In this document: positions 44,231 through 52,663 of the stretch, piece by piece | How positions within the stretch are numbered: position 1 is the first letter of the stretch | Layout: each line of letters opens with the position of its first letter | DNA from: JAFGBI01 sp964480725 | GTDB taxonomy: Bacteria; Myxococcota_A; Polyangia; Polyangiales; Polyangiaceae | NCBI GenBank assembly: GCA_964480725.1 | Contig: CAYZQO010000005.1 | Location: 62,001-126,000, forward strand | Direction of reading: 5' to 3' | DNA length: 64,000 nucleotides | Position numbers and translations under genes: made by a program | Notes under the pieces: generated by a model | Databases searched by the model: none | Seen by the model: the letters and a program-made list of their open reading frames with translations, nothing else | What the model was told of the DNA's origin: nothing

Positions 44231-45394
44231 TCAGCGCCCAGACGCGCTGGGGGCCGCCGGCGGAGCTCCGGTCGGCCCTGTCGCCGGCCGCGCCGCCGAC
44301 CCCAGGGGTTGCGGAGACTGCGCTGCCCGCTGCACAGACGACTTCACCGCCAACGCAAGCGCGCAACCGTTCGCCTGGCGCTGCTGCGCCGCCAGGTTGC
44401 GCTGCTGGTCCTCGGTACGGCCAGCCGCAGGCTCCCTCACGACCTGCTGCTCACCCACCGGCACGAAGCGGCCGTCGGCGCGGGCTCGGAGCCGCACCAC
44501 CTGGCGACCGCTCGCGATCTCCCAGACCCCAATCCGTGCCCAGTGCGGCACCCGCTGCGCGCGCTCCTCCACCGTCTCGTAACCGTCGATCTTCTCCGGC
44601 AATCCCTCGCCGGAGGTTTCGTCGAGCACGGCGGTGAACGTCTCAGCCTTCTGCATCATCTGCACGGCCAGCGGCACATCGTGCCTGCTCACTCGCTCCA
44701 GCTCGCGCTCAAAGGCCCGCAACTTGAGCTCGTTCCCCGCCTCGTGGAGCTCGTCCGTCCACTCCGTGGTCAGCACCCTGAGCGCTGCGTACCCGAGCCT
44801 CAGGTTGTACGGACGCGGCGGGCGGACGCAGACGTGGAACTCGTTGCAGAGGAGCCCGGGCTCGCAGTCCGGCGAGGTATCGCACGCCGGCCCCACCCTC
44901 GGATCCGGCTCGCCCCGTCGTATGAACAGGCACGCGACGAAGCCGTCCAGCATCGACTCGCTCGCGGCCCGCCGGAGCTCCGCCGGCGATCGGGTCGCGT
45001 CCAAGTGGACGCGAAGGTAGATCCCAGGCCGCTCCTGCAGCTGCTCCAGCGCCAGACCCGGAACGACGAGATCACCGACCCAGTCCCCGGCGAGCTCCCC
45101 GACCCACCGCTCGATTCGGTCAGTGTGTGGCACAACGGTCGGGCTGAGCACCTGCGCCACGGCGCGCTGCCTCGCCATCAGCACCGCCTTCTGGCTCTCG
45201 AGCTTGCCCTGCGCCACCTTCCAGTAGGCCACGCCAAAGGTGGAGAGGATCACTGCAGCCCACAGCCAGAATCGCAACGTCCCCTGGCCCTGAAGGCGAT
45301 AGGTCCCCCGCCGCTGCGAGCCCTTCCGCTCCGCCCGAGACCGGTTCAGCGAGGGGAGCCCCCGCTCTCTCGTTCCGCTCCGCGCTTCCGCCAT
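44231..45394 (-). CDS. Single-pass membrane protein with a short Cys-rich motif
   Basis: A 387-residue protein. A basic N-terminus is followed by one membrane helix (about 42-56, FWLWAAVILSTFGVAYW). The remainder is periplasmic, with a Cys-rich element (CDTSPDCEPGLLC near residue 170) of the DxxC type seen also in the lipoproteins of this window. The C-terminus is Gln/Ala/Pro-rich. It follows the ExbD gene with a 189-base gap that contains a possible terminator, so it may have its own transcript, but it may also belong to the ExbB/ExbD module. Function unknown. Confidence 0.65.
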   Translation of the reverse strand: MAEARSGTRERGLPSLNRSRAERKGSQRRGTYRLQGQGTLRFWLWAAVILSTFGVAYWKVAQGKLESQKAVLMARQRAVAQVLSPTVVPHTDRIERWVGELAGDWVGDLVVPGLALEQLQERPGIYLRVHLDATRSPAELRRAASESMLDGFVACLFIRRGEPDPRVGPACDTSPDCEPGLLCNEFHVCVRPPRPYNLRLGYAALRVLTTEWTDELHEAGNELKLRAFERELERVSRHDVPLAVQMMQKAETFTAVLDETSGEGLPEKIDGYETVEERAQRVPHWARIGVWEIASGRQVVRLRARADGRFVPVGEQQVVREPAAGRTEDQQRNLAAQQRQANGCALALAVKSSVQRAAQSPQPLGSAARPATGPTGAPPAAPSASGR

Positions 45395-45482
45395 ACCTAC
45401 GCCCGCCCAGAGCGCCCAGAGCGCCGATCCGACTCCGCCCGCGTCCCTCCCCTACGCCCCGCACCCGCTCCCACAAAACCCA

Positions 45483-45518
45483 ACGGGCAGCGCCCCTTCT
45501 TCACTGGGCACTGCCCGT
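45483..45518 (-). terminator. Possible terminator after the minus-strand ExbD pair
   Basis: ACGGGCAG (45483-45490) pairs with CTGCCCGT (45511-45518), with an inner GCCC/GGGC pair. On the minus strand it is followed by TGGGTTTTG, a weak T-run. It lies 66 bases past the ExbD stop. Confidence 0.45.
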
Positions 45519-45583
45519 CCGGGGCTCTCATGGCACCGTGCTTCGCGTCGAGGAGCCGCTCAGAGCCCTCCCACGCCGGAGAA

Positions 45584-46171
45584 TCACTCCCCGCCGCCGC
45601 CCTCTTCCCCACCGCCAAGCCGACCCACCATGAAGCTGATGTTCGGGTAGCCGGCGAACGCCGATGTCTGGAAGACGCTCTTGACGACCAGCGCCGGGAC
45701 CTTCCGGTCGACCTGCAGGATCGCCACCCCCGGGAACTCCTTGCCCGGGTTGATCTGCTTCCAGAGCTCCCGCTTGTTCTTCAGGACGCTGAAGAGCTCG
45801 TCGACCTTCGCCAGGCGGTTAGCCTCGACGATCGCGTTGACGTTCCCCGCGGGCACCCCGTCCACCAGGATCTGGGTCCCGGTGATAGCCACCATCGGTG
45901 CCTCAACCATGTCGAGCACGTTATTGGCGTTCGGCAGCCGCACGTTCTTGTCCACCGGGAGCTCCCCTGACGCCGAAAAGCTCGCCAGCAGGAAGAGCAC
46001 GATGCACAGGAGGAAGTCGATGAACGGGACCAACGGCAGCTCGAAGTTGACCCCTCGCTGCCCGCCGCCCGCCACCTTGTTGCGGACGAACTTGAGATTG
46101 ATGTGGTGCTTCAGGACGGGGCCCGGCACCGAAATCGGCTGGTGGAAACGGCTCAGTGCTTTCTGTGACAC
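45584..46171 (-). CDS. ExbD/TolR-family motor protein
   Basis: A 195-residue protein with one membrane helix near residues 48-68 (PFIDFLLCIVLFLLASF) that includes the Asp conserved in ExbD/TolR/MotB for proton flow. The periplasmic remainder has the ExbD fold pattern with a predicted strand-helix end, followed by a Gly/Glu tail. It is the third gene of a minus-strand set after TolQ/ExbB and another ExbD-like gene. One TolQ with two TolR-like subunits is the composition of the Myxococcus AglRQS gliding motor; assignment to AglQ or AglS is not possible from sequence alone. Confidence 0.85.
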   Translation of the reverse strand: MSQKALSRFHQPISVPGPVLKHHINLKFVRNKVAGGGQRGVNFELPLVPFIDFLLCIVLFLLASFSASGELPVDKNVRLPNANNVLDMVEAPMVAITGTQILVDGVPAGNVNAIVEANRLAKVDELFSVLKNKRELWKQINPGKEFPGVAILQVDRKVPALVVKSVFQTSAFAGYPNISFMVGRLGGGEEGGGGE

Positions 46172-46247
46172 TGCAAATGCCTTTCGGTTCGCCTCGTGAC
46201 GTCACTGTCGCGGTTGGCTCTGAACAACGGGTTCGGGCGGGGCGCGG

Positions 46248-46814
46248 TCAGTTGGCTGCGAAGGTCACCATGAACGCCGGCACCGTCTCGGAGGCGCCGC
46301 CCACCGTGTACTCCCGCTTCGGGGCGTTGATGGCGTCGATGACGGCGATCACGTCCTGGAACGGCGTGGCGTTGTCCACGTGGAGCACGGCCCGGTCGAA
46401 CTTCTTGTCGCTCGGATTGCGGTGCGAGCCATTCTGCTTCCACTCCGCCTCGATCTTCTTGGCGAGATCCGGGTACTGGACATCTTCCTGGTTCCCGATC
46501 GGCACCGCCTTGCGCTCCACGTCGATCGTATTGATGACGGTGCTGCCTTCCTTCCAAACCAGCTGGAATTTCCGCTCGCCCCGCATCTCGACGTGAAGCT
46601 CCTTCGGCTTCTCCTGCTTGTCGATGTCCTCCTCCGGGCGCGGAGGACCGGGCACCCGAGCGTCCGCGTTGATCCGGGCCATCTGCGACCACACCGCAGT
46701 GATCAGGAGGAAGGAGACGAGGCAGAGCAGGAAGTCGATGAACGGGATCAGCGGCAGCTCAAAGTTGACCGTCCGCTTGCCACCGTGTCCGCCGCCAGTG
46801 TCGATGGATGCCAT
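46248..46814 (-). CDS. ExbD/TolR-family motor protein
   Basis: A 188-residue paralogue of the gene after it. The membrane helix (PLIPFIDFLLCLVSFLLITA, residues 20-39) retains the conserved Asp. The long C-terminal periplasmic domain is polar. It lies between the TolQ/ExbB gene (151-base gap) and the other ExbD gene (76-base gap) on the minus strand. The two ExbD paralogues share the VNFELPL-x-PFIDF signature, so they arose by duplication and likely form a heterodimer in the motor. Confidence 0.85.
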   Translation of the reverse strand: MASIDTGGGHGGKRTVNFELPLIPFIDFLLCLVSFLLITAVWSQMARINADARVPGPPRPEEDIDKQEKPKELHVEMRGERKFQLVWKEGSTVINTIDVERKAVPIGNQEDVQYPDLAKKIEAEWKQNGSHRNPSDKKFDRAVLHVDNATPFQDVIAVIDAINAPKREYTVGGASETVPAFMVTFAAN

Positions 46815-46965
46815 TGCTGCTTGCTCCCTGGTTCGCCCATTGCTGCCCGCTGGGGGCCTCTCTCACGTCGTTCGCTGCGATCGGGGTGCGCCGGCCGGTA
46901 CGACCACGGGCGAGCCAGCTACCGCCTGACGCGATGCTCGGCTCGCCCGTGAGGGTCCGGTCAAC

Positions 46966-47622
46966 TCACGCGTTCTCGAGTCCCTGGAGGTTGACCTTCT
47001 GCCGGTTGGCAACGACGAGGTTCAGAACGGTGACGGAGGCCTCGTTGATGTCGTCCTCGAGGCTCTGCGTCTTGGTCTGCATCACCGCGAACCCGGTCAG
47101 CGAGGTGATCGCCGCGATGAGGCCGAAGGCGGTGCAGTTCATCGCCTCGGAGATCCCCTCCGCGAGGATGCGCGCCTTCTGGCTCGGATCGACCGACTCG
47201 CCACCGACCGCGCCGAACGCCTTGATCAGGCCGACGATGGTGCCGAAGAGCCCCGACAGCATCGCGAGGTTCGAGAACAGCGCCAGGAGGCCCGTGCGCT
47301 TGTTGATCTTGGGCATCTCCTTGAGCGCCGCCTCGTCCATCGCAGCCTGGACTTCTTCGTCCGGCCGGTTCACCTTGACGAGCCCGGCCTGCACGATGCG
47401 CGCGAGCGGAGCGTTCGCCGCCGACGCCATCTTGACGGCCTTCGCCACGTCGCCCGCGAGGATGCATTTCTGCATCGTGGCGAGGAAGACGTCCTTGTTG
47501 ATCGACGCGCCAAAGAGGTAGACCGCGCGCTCGGCGATAACGGCGACCGCGCAGACCAACCAGAAGAGGATGATCCACATCGCCCAACCGCCCTCTTGAT
47601 AGTGCCGCCAGAGTCCTGCCAT
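46966..47622 (-). CDS. MotA/TolQ/ExbB-family proton channel protein
   Basis: A 218-residue inner-membrane protein with three predicted membrane helices (near residues 15-33, 118-142 and 155-177), the ExbB/TolQ layout. The segment LSGLFGTIVGLIKAF and the later AFGLIAAITSLTGFAVM match the conserved helices that line the proton path. The ATG at 47622 has an upstream GGAAGG ribosome binding site and is better than the longer frame from 47691. It starts a minus-strand set with two ExbD genes and is divergent to a second such set. Confidence 0.9.
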   Translation of the reverse strand: MAGLWRHYQEGGWAMWIILFWLVCAVAVIAERAVYLFGASINKDVFLATMQKCILAGDVAKAVKMASAANAPLARIVQAGLVKVNRPDEEVQAAMDEAALKEMPKINKRTGLLALFSNLAMLSGLFGTIVGLIKAFGAVGGESVDPSQKARILAEGISEAMNCTAFGLIAAITSLTGFAVMQTKTQSLEDDINEASVTVLNLVVANRQKVNLQGLENA

Positions 47623-47754
47623 GGAGTACCTTCCGCCTGTTGCTTTCGTTGCGTCCGTGTTGCCCGGCGACGGAGGCAGAGGGTGCGTCACCCCCGGCGA
47701 CCGACGAGTTCACTACTGCCCCAATCCATGAATACTGGAGTCCGGGACGGCGCT

Positions 47755-47784
47755 ATCTTGCTGAAGTGAACCCGAACCCGTCAA
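47755..47784 (-). promoter_or_regulatory. Possible promoter for the minus-strand motor operon
   Basis: TTGACG (5/6 match) and CAAGAT (3/6) with an 18-base spacer, about 130 bases before the TolQ start. Inferred from pattern only. Confidence 0.25.
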
Positions 47785-48105
47785 GAGTGTTTGGGTCCCC
47801 CCCCGATGTTCGTTCAGTACGGGAACTTTTCACGGGCGATGTCGCTGCTCCCCCACCCGCGGGTTTCCTAGCGGCGAGCACGGTCGGGTCGCAGCACCCC
47901 GCCGGGGCCCGATGGTCCGACCCGCCGGGGCCTCGACGGTGGCACGGGCGCCGCCTCTGACCCGAGCCCCACGCCACCCTCGTGCGAGCTGGCGACCGCG
48001 CGCCGTGAGGCCGGCCGGCGCTCGTGGCGAAGGAGCGCGGGATCCGGACCCGCTGACGCCCTTCTCCATCGAATTGGGTGTCGGGCCGGGTCGGTCCGTC
48101 GCGGG

Positions 48106-48135
48106 TTGCGCGGGGTCTCAGCCCAAAGCTATATA
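48106..48135 (+). promoter_or_regulatory. Possible promoter for the plus-strand motor operon
   Basis: TTGCGC (3/6) and TATATA (4/6) with an 18-base spacer, about 80 bases before the TolQ start. The run TATATAAC is the most AT-rich spot of the region. Confidence 0.35.
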
Positions 48136-48213
48136 ACCGCCGCCGATTGGCGGCGGGCGTCGCGCGGGAAAGACGCGGCCGCACCCTTCGGTGTCCCGGG
48201 AAAGGGTTTGTGC

Positions 48214-48885
48214 ATGGATCTCATGTTCGCTGCCGAAGGGGTCGGGTTCTTCAGCCAGCTGGTGGACGCCTTCAAGCACAACCCGACCTTCATGGTCCTG
48301 AACATGATCACCCTAGCGGTCGTGCTGACGATCGTGGTGGAGCGCTTCCTCTTCCAGCTGACCCGCTACAAGGTCAACTCGAAGGAGTTCTTCGCGCAGA
48401 TCCGGAAGCTCGTGGTGGCGGGCAACGTCGACCGCGCGATCAGGCTCTGCGAGGCCGGCGACTACCCGATCCTCCAGCTGGTCCGGGCCGGCCTGACCCA
48501 CTCGAACAAGGGGCCGGACGACATCGACGCCGCGCTGTCCGAGAAGCTCTCGGAGCTGAAGCCGGAAGCAGAGAAGCGCGTCGGGGCGCTCTGGTCCCTG
48601 GCCAACATCGCCACCCTCATCGGGCTGCTCGGCACGGTTTCTGGCCTCATCACCACGTTCGCGGCGATCGCCGCGCCGGGCCTCTCCCAGTCCGACAAGC
48701 AGCGGATGCTCTCCAACGGGATCGCGGAGGCGATGTACAACACCGCGCTTGGCCTCGGGATCGCGGTCTTCTGCATGATCACCCACGTCCTGCTCCACAC
48801 CAGGGCGAAGGCGATCCAGCACGACCTCGAGTCGACGATGGAGCGCACCTTCAACCTCCTGACGCTCACGCAGCGACCCGGCTGA
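48214..48885 (+). CDS. MotA/TolQ/ExbB-family proton channel protein
   Basis: A 223-residue three-helix protein. Segments MVLNMITLAVVLTIVVERFL, IATLIGLLGTVSGLITTF and GLGIAVFCMITHVLLHT match the ExbB/TolQ helices. The first helix is N-terminal without a cleaved signal, as expected. The ATG at 48214 has an AAAGGG stretch about ten bases upstream; the longer frame upstream is not supported. It is divergent to the other TolQ gene and heads two ExbD-like genes and then, 308 bases further on, a degenerate pyrophosphatase. Confidence 0.9.
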   Translation: MDLMFAAEGVGFFSQLVDAFKHNPTFMVLNMITLAVVLTIVVERFLFQLTRYKVNSKEFFAQIRKLVVAGNVDRAIRLCEAGDYPILQLVRAGLTHSNKGPDDIDAALSEKLSELKPEAEKRVGALWSLANIATLIGLLGTVSGLITTFAAIAAPGLSQSDKQRMLSNGIAEAMYNTALGLGIAVFCMITHVLLHTRAKAIQHDLESTMERTFNLLTLTQRPG

Positions 48886-48919
48886 TCCCGCCCCGCGCGC
48901 GGCGTTCGCACGGACCGCC

Positions 48920-49474
48920 ATGGAATCCCCTACGGCCCTCAGCGCCGCCCAGCGGGCGAAGGTGCGCCGACGGAGCCAGCCGCGCGCGCTCGCTCCGGAC
49001 GAGGAGGGCAGCGAACTCAACATCGTCCCGTTCCTCGACATCATCGTCAACATCCTCATCTTCGTCCTCGCGACGGTGGCCGTCACCTTCACGGCCACCA
49101 TCACCACGTCGCCCCCGGCGAGCGGGGGCGTCCGCAAGGAGATCGAGAGCGCCGCGCTCAACCTCACCGTGATCATCGTCAACGATGGGTTCAGCATCAA
49201 AGCTTCGGGCGGCAACGTCGCCCCCGGCTGCAACGGCGTCGGGCCGGGGCTGGCGATCCCCCGGCGGGGCGGCGAGCACGACTACGCGGGCCTCAACGCC
49301 TGCGTGACCCGCCTCAAGCACTCCAACGCGGATTTTGCGACCGAGCGGCAGGCGTTCATCAACGCCAACCCCGGCACGCCGTACCAGGAGGTGATTCACG
49401 TCGCCGACGCGCTGCGTGCCAGCCCGTCGGGCGAGGTCCTTTTCGACGAGATCAACTTCAAGGTGTCGAGATGA
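48920..49474 (+). CDS. ExbD/TolR-family motor protein
   Basis: A 184-residue protein. The membrane helix (LNIVPFLDIIVNILIFVLA, residues 33-51) retains the conserved Asp. The C-terminal domain is periplasmic and contains two cysteines (PGCNG and NACV) about 25 residues apart, which could form a disulfide. It begins 34 bases after the TolQ gene and its stop overlaps the next ExbD start (ATGA). It forms with its neighbours a one-TolQ plus two-TolR module. Confidence 0.87.
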   Translation: MESPTALSAAQRAKVRRRSQPRALAPDEEGSELNIVPFLDIIVNILIFVLATVAVTFTATITTSPPASGGVRKEIESAALNLTVIIVNDGFSIKASGGNVAPGCNGVGPGLAIPRRGGEHDYAGLNACVTRLKHSNADFATERQAFINANPGTPYQEVIHVADALRASPSGEVLFDEINFKVSR

Positions 49475-50094
49475 CGGGGCCGGCCGACTCCGGACCGAGC
49501 TCCGGGCTCCGCGCCCCGCCCGCGCCGGCGTCCCGGGTGCGAGCGGAGCTCCGCAAGGCGATCCGCCGCAACGCGGCCGAGCCCGAGGTGAACTTCCTGA
49601 ACATCACCGCGATGCTCGACATCATGACGATCATCCTGGTCTTCATGCTGATGAACCTGGGGGTGACCACGGCCTCCGTACCGCAGAGCGACGACCTGCG
49701 TCTGCCGACCTCGATCGTCCGCACCCAACCGCCCACGGAGGGGGTGGTGGTGACCATATCTAAAAGCCAGATCCTGGTCGGGGACGACAAGGTCGTGTCG
49801 CTGCCGAGCCGGCATTCCATGGTGCAGACGGGCGCCGGCGCGAACAACAAGCGCAGCGGAGCCCAGGACCTGTACATCGTGCCGCTCGGCAACGCGCTCC
49901 AGTCCGCACGGCGCACCGACAAGCTCGTCCGGCAGGCGAAGGGCCAGGACCCCTCGGTGTCCGAAGCGATCGTCATCGCCGACGGGTCGACCCCCTATCG
50001 GCTGCTGCTCGAGGTGCTGCACACGCTCGGTCAGAACGAGTTCGGCCGCTACCACCTGATGGTGATGCAGGCGCAGTCGGGCGGCCCGGAGTGA
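49471..50094 (+). CDS. ExbD/TolR-family motor protein
   Basis: A 207-residue protein. A basic N-terminal tail precedes the membrane helix (NITAMLDIMTIILVFMLMNL, residues 44-63) with the conserved Asp. The periplasmic part ends with the ExbD-type strand-helix pattern (AIVIADGSTPYRLLLEVL). It overlaps the upstream ExbD gene by four bases. The lack of a peptidoglycan-binding OmpA domain argues for an ExbD/TolR role rather than MotB. Confidence 0.87.
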   Translation: MTGPADSGPSSGLRAPPAPASRVRAELRKAIRRNAAEPEVNFLNITAMLDIMTIILVFMLMNLGVTTASVPQSDDLRLPTSIVRTQPPTEGVVVTISKSQILVGDDKVVSLPSRHSMVQTGAGANNKRSGAQDLYIVPLGNALQSARRTDKLVRQAKGQDPSVSEAIVIADGSTPYRLLLEVLHTLGQNEFGRYHLMVMQAQSGGPE

Positions 50095-50402
50095 ACGCGC
50101 GTCCGCGCGCGGCGCCCCGTCCCCTCCACCGAGCCCCCAGCCCGCTCCCCCCTGATCGGGGCCGTCCGTGCCGGCGGCCGGTCCCTTCCCATGCTGATTC
50201 TGTGGCGCCCGGGCTTGCCCCGCCCCGGGGGCTCGTGCTAGGGGCAGAACCGTCGTTGATGTGTCGCTCCCGCGGGGGGAGCGTCCCGAGCGGCGGCTCT
50301 GGATCTCGGCTAGGTCTGGGCTGTCGGTAGGTATCGCTCGGATCAAGCTCGGCTCGGAATGGTCGCATCGCGCCACCCGAACCAGCCCACGGTCCTCGAG
50401 CC
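50095..50402 (+). other. 308-base gap before the pyrophosphatase-like gene
   Basis: The gap holds a perfect hairpin CGCTCCC (50265-50271) with GGGAGCG (50277-50283) and otherwise GC-rich sequence. No T-run follows it, so it is not a clear terminator. It may be an mRNA leader structure for the downstream gene. No ORF is convincing. Confidence 0.4.
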
Positions 50403-52628
50403 ATGTCTTGGATCGGTTCCCCGCTGGAAAGCGGCGGCGCCGTCGCTTCGCCCGCAGATTTTCCCATCGTGACCGAGATCGGGCTCACCGTCGTCACCAA
50501 CCTGCTCGGCTTGGCGTTCGCCGTCGTGTTGGCGCGCTGGATCCTCACCGCTGACGCCGGGTCGGCCGGGCTTCGTCGCCTCGACGGCGCGGTGCGGCGC
50601 GCGGTCGACGTCCAGCTCTGGCGCTCGTTCCGGAGTGCCAGCGCCTTCGCCGCCGTGGGGCTCTCGGTCGCCCTCGCCGGATCGGGGCTGCGCCTCCTCG
50701 GCGTGGCGCCGGCTCCGAGCCTGGCGAGCGCGCTGCTCACCGCCCTCGGCTTTGCGGTGGGCGTCGTGATGGCGTGCCTCACCGCGCAGCTCGGCGCCCA
50801 GCTCGCCCGTGCGGGCACGGTGCGCGCGGTCGCCGCGGCGCGCCGAGACACCGGGGACGCGATCACCGTGCTCCTGCGCTCGACGGGGGCCGCAGCCCTC
50901 TTCGCCTCCACCACTGCGGTGCTGGCGAACCTCAGCCTTTTCGTCCTGGCCTTCGCCGTCGAGGGTGGCTTCTCGTCGACCGGCGACGCAGCGCGCGCCG
51001 CCTCCCGCGGCGCGCTGCTGGTCGCCCCCACGGCGTTCGGCTCCGGCGCGGCGGCGCTCCTGATCGAGCGCACGGGCTCGGTCTACCGAGCCGCCACCGC
51101 CATGGCGACGGAGATCGCGGGGGACGCTACCGGCGCGGTTGGACACGACGACCCGCGCAACCCCGCGCTGATCGCCGAACTGGTGGGGAGCCACCTGGGT
51201 CGAACCGCGGTGCGGGTGCTCGACCTGCAGGTTGCGGTGGCGGTCGCCGGGGCCATCCAGGCGCCTCTCAGCGTGGCGATCCACACCGCCACCGGCTCGG
51301 TGGGGCTCGCGCTCCTCCCGGTGGTGGTCCACGCGTTCGCCGCGATCGCAAGCGCGGTGGGGCTCCTGGTCGTGCGTGTGGGGCCGCGCGAGACGGCCAC
51401 TGCTGCCCTCTACCGCAGCCTCGCGGCGACCGTCGCGGTGGCGACGGGCGGGCTCGCCGCCGCCTCGCTGTGGCTGGTCGGCGAGCATTGGTTGCGCCTG
51501 TTCGCGAGCGGTCTGGCGGCGCTAGCAGCGCTTCTCATCGCCTCGCGCGTCGCGAGCGTGCACCACCGCACCCGCGCCGGACGCGCCCGGGAACTCGGCC
51601 CCGGATCGCGCGCGAGCGCTGTTCCTGCTCTCACCGCCGGCCTGGGCATTGGACTCGAGTCGGCCATCGTCCCGGTGGTGGTCACGGGGCTCGGGCTGGT
51701 CGTCAGCTGGCACCTCGGTCAGAGCACGGGCATCGCGGACGGCGGCGTGATCGCGCTCGCCACGGCGACGGCGCTCCTGCTCAGCGCCGCGCCGTTTGCC
51801 CTGGCGATGTCGGCGTTCGACCCCTCAGCCAGTGACGCGCGGGGCGTGCTCGCGCTGACCCGCGACGACGACACCGACGCGACGTCGAGCCGCGTCCGCG
51901 AGCTCGACGAGGCGGGCTTCGCCGCCGGCCACCTCGCGCAGCCTTACCTCGTCCTGCTCGGCGCCGTGGTCGCCTTCGGTGCCGCCTGGACGCTGGGCAT
52001 CGCCCACGGCGAACCCACCGGCGTCACCGCCTTCACGGCCAGCGCCGTGCTCCCCGGTGTGGTCTGGAGCGGCGCCCTCGGTGGCGTCCTGGTCCTGGCC
52101 CGGATCGGCGGCGCGACCCGGGCGGCTGGGCGCGGCGCGGTCGAGCTGACGGCCGAGATCGATCGCCAGCTCCGCCGTTTTCCGCGGGAGCGCGGCGTCG
52201 CGCAGATCCCCGCCGATTTCACCCCCAGCTACCGGGCCTGCACTGACCTCGCCGCCACTGTCGCCGCGCGCGGCGCCTGGCCGACCGCCTTCGCGCTGAC
52301 CATACCCCTGCTGGTCGCTCTGGTCGCGCTCCTGGTCGGGTGGGCGATCCCTACGACCGCGAGCCAACGCCTGCCGACGCAGGCGCTGACAGCGCTATCG
52401 CTCGTCGGCACCGTCACGGGGCTCGGAGCCGCACTCACCGCGACAGGCGCCAGCGCCCTGCTACTCGGGCCCCGTCGCGCGCCTCGGCGCCCCGCGGGTG
52501 GGGAGCAAACCTCCTCCACCCCCGCCGCGCTGGGCGAGGTGATGGCGACAACGGTCGGACCGACGGCGATGCTGCTGGTCAAGGTCGTCGCCGTCGCCGC
52601 CCTCGTCCTCGCCCCAGCCCTCGGCTGA
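50403..52628 (+). CDS. Degenerate membrane-integral pyrophosphatase homologue
   Basis: A 741-residue protein with about 16 hydrophobic helices, the size and layout of H+/Na+-translocating pyrophosphatases. The family landmark DDPRNP is kept (residues 249-254), but the residues that bind Mg-pyrophosphate around it are gone: the usual GADLVGK reads ATEIAGD, and the usual ADNVGDNVGD reads AELVGSHLGR. The C-terminal VGDTVGDPFKDT block reads LGEVMATTVGPT, and the central DAYGPISDNAGG reads SAFDPSASDARG. It should be folded but unable to cleave pyrophosphate. It lies downstream of the plus-strand motor operon. A structural or ion-path role is inferred only. Confidence 0.75.
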   Translation: MSWIGSPLESGGAVASPADFPIVTEIGLTVVTNLLGLAFAVVLARWILTADAGSAGLRRLDGAVRRAVDVQLWRSFRSASAFAAVGLSVALAGSGLRLLGVAPAPSLASALLTALGFAVGVVMACLTAQLGAQLARAGTVRAVAAARRDTGDAITVLLRSTGAAALFASTTAVLANLSLFVLAFAVEGGFSSTGDAARAASRGALLVAPTAFGSGAAALLIERTGSVYRAATAMATEIAGDATGAVGHDDPRNPALIAELVGSHLGRTAVRVLDLQVAVAVAGAIQAPLSVAIHTATGSVGLALLPVVVHAFAAIASAVGLLVVRVGPRETATAALYRSLAATVAVATGGLAAASLWLVGEHWLRLFASGLAALAALLIASRVASVHHRTRAGRARELGPGSRASAVPALTAGLGIGLESAIVPVVVTGLGLVVSWHLGQSTGIADGGVIALATATALLLSAAPFALAMSAFDPSASDARGVLALTRDDDTDATSSRVRELDEAGFAAGHLAQPYLVLLGAVVAFGAAWTLGIAHGEPTGVTAFTASAVLPGVVWSGALGGVLVLARIGGATRAAGRGAVELTAEIDRQLRRFPRERGVAQIPADFTPSYRACTDLAATVAARGAWPTAFALTIPLLVALVALLVGWAIPTTASQRLPTQALTALSLVGTVTGLGAALTATGASALLLGPRRAPRRPAGGEQTSSTPAALGEVMATTVGPTAMLLVKVVAVAALVLAPALG

Positions 52629-52663
52629 CTCCCTCACGGCTTCCCCAACCCAAGGATCGGCGA

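Larger units (their letters stand above)
47623..48213. promoter_or_regulatory. 591-base divergent region between two motor modules
   Basis: No convincing ORF is present. Possible promoters face both ways: on the minus strand TTGACG (47784-47779) and CAAGAT (47760-47755) at 18 bases, and on the plus strand TTGCGC (48106-48111) and TATATA (48130-48135) at 18 bases. The region is shared by both operons, so one regulator could act on both. Confidence 0.4.
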
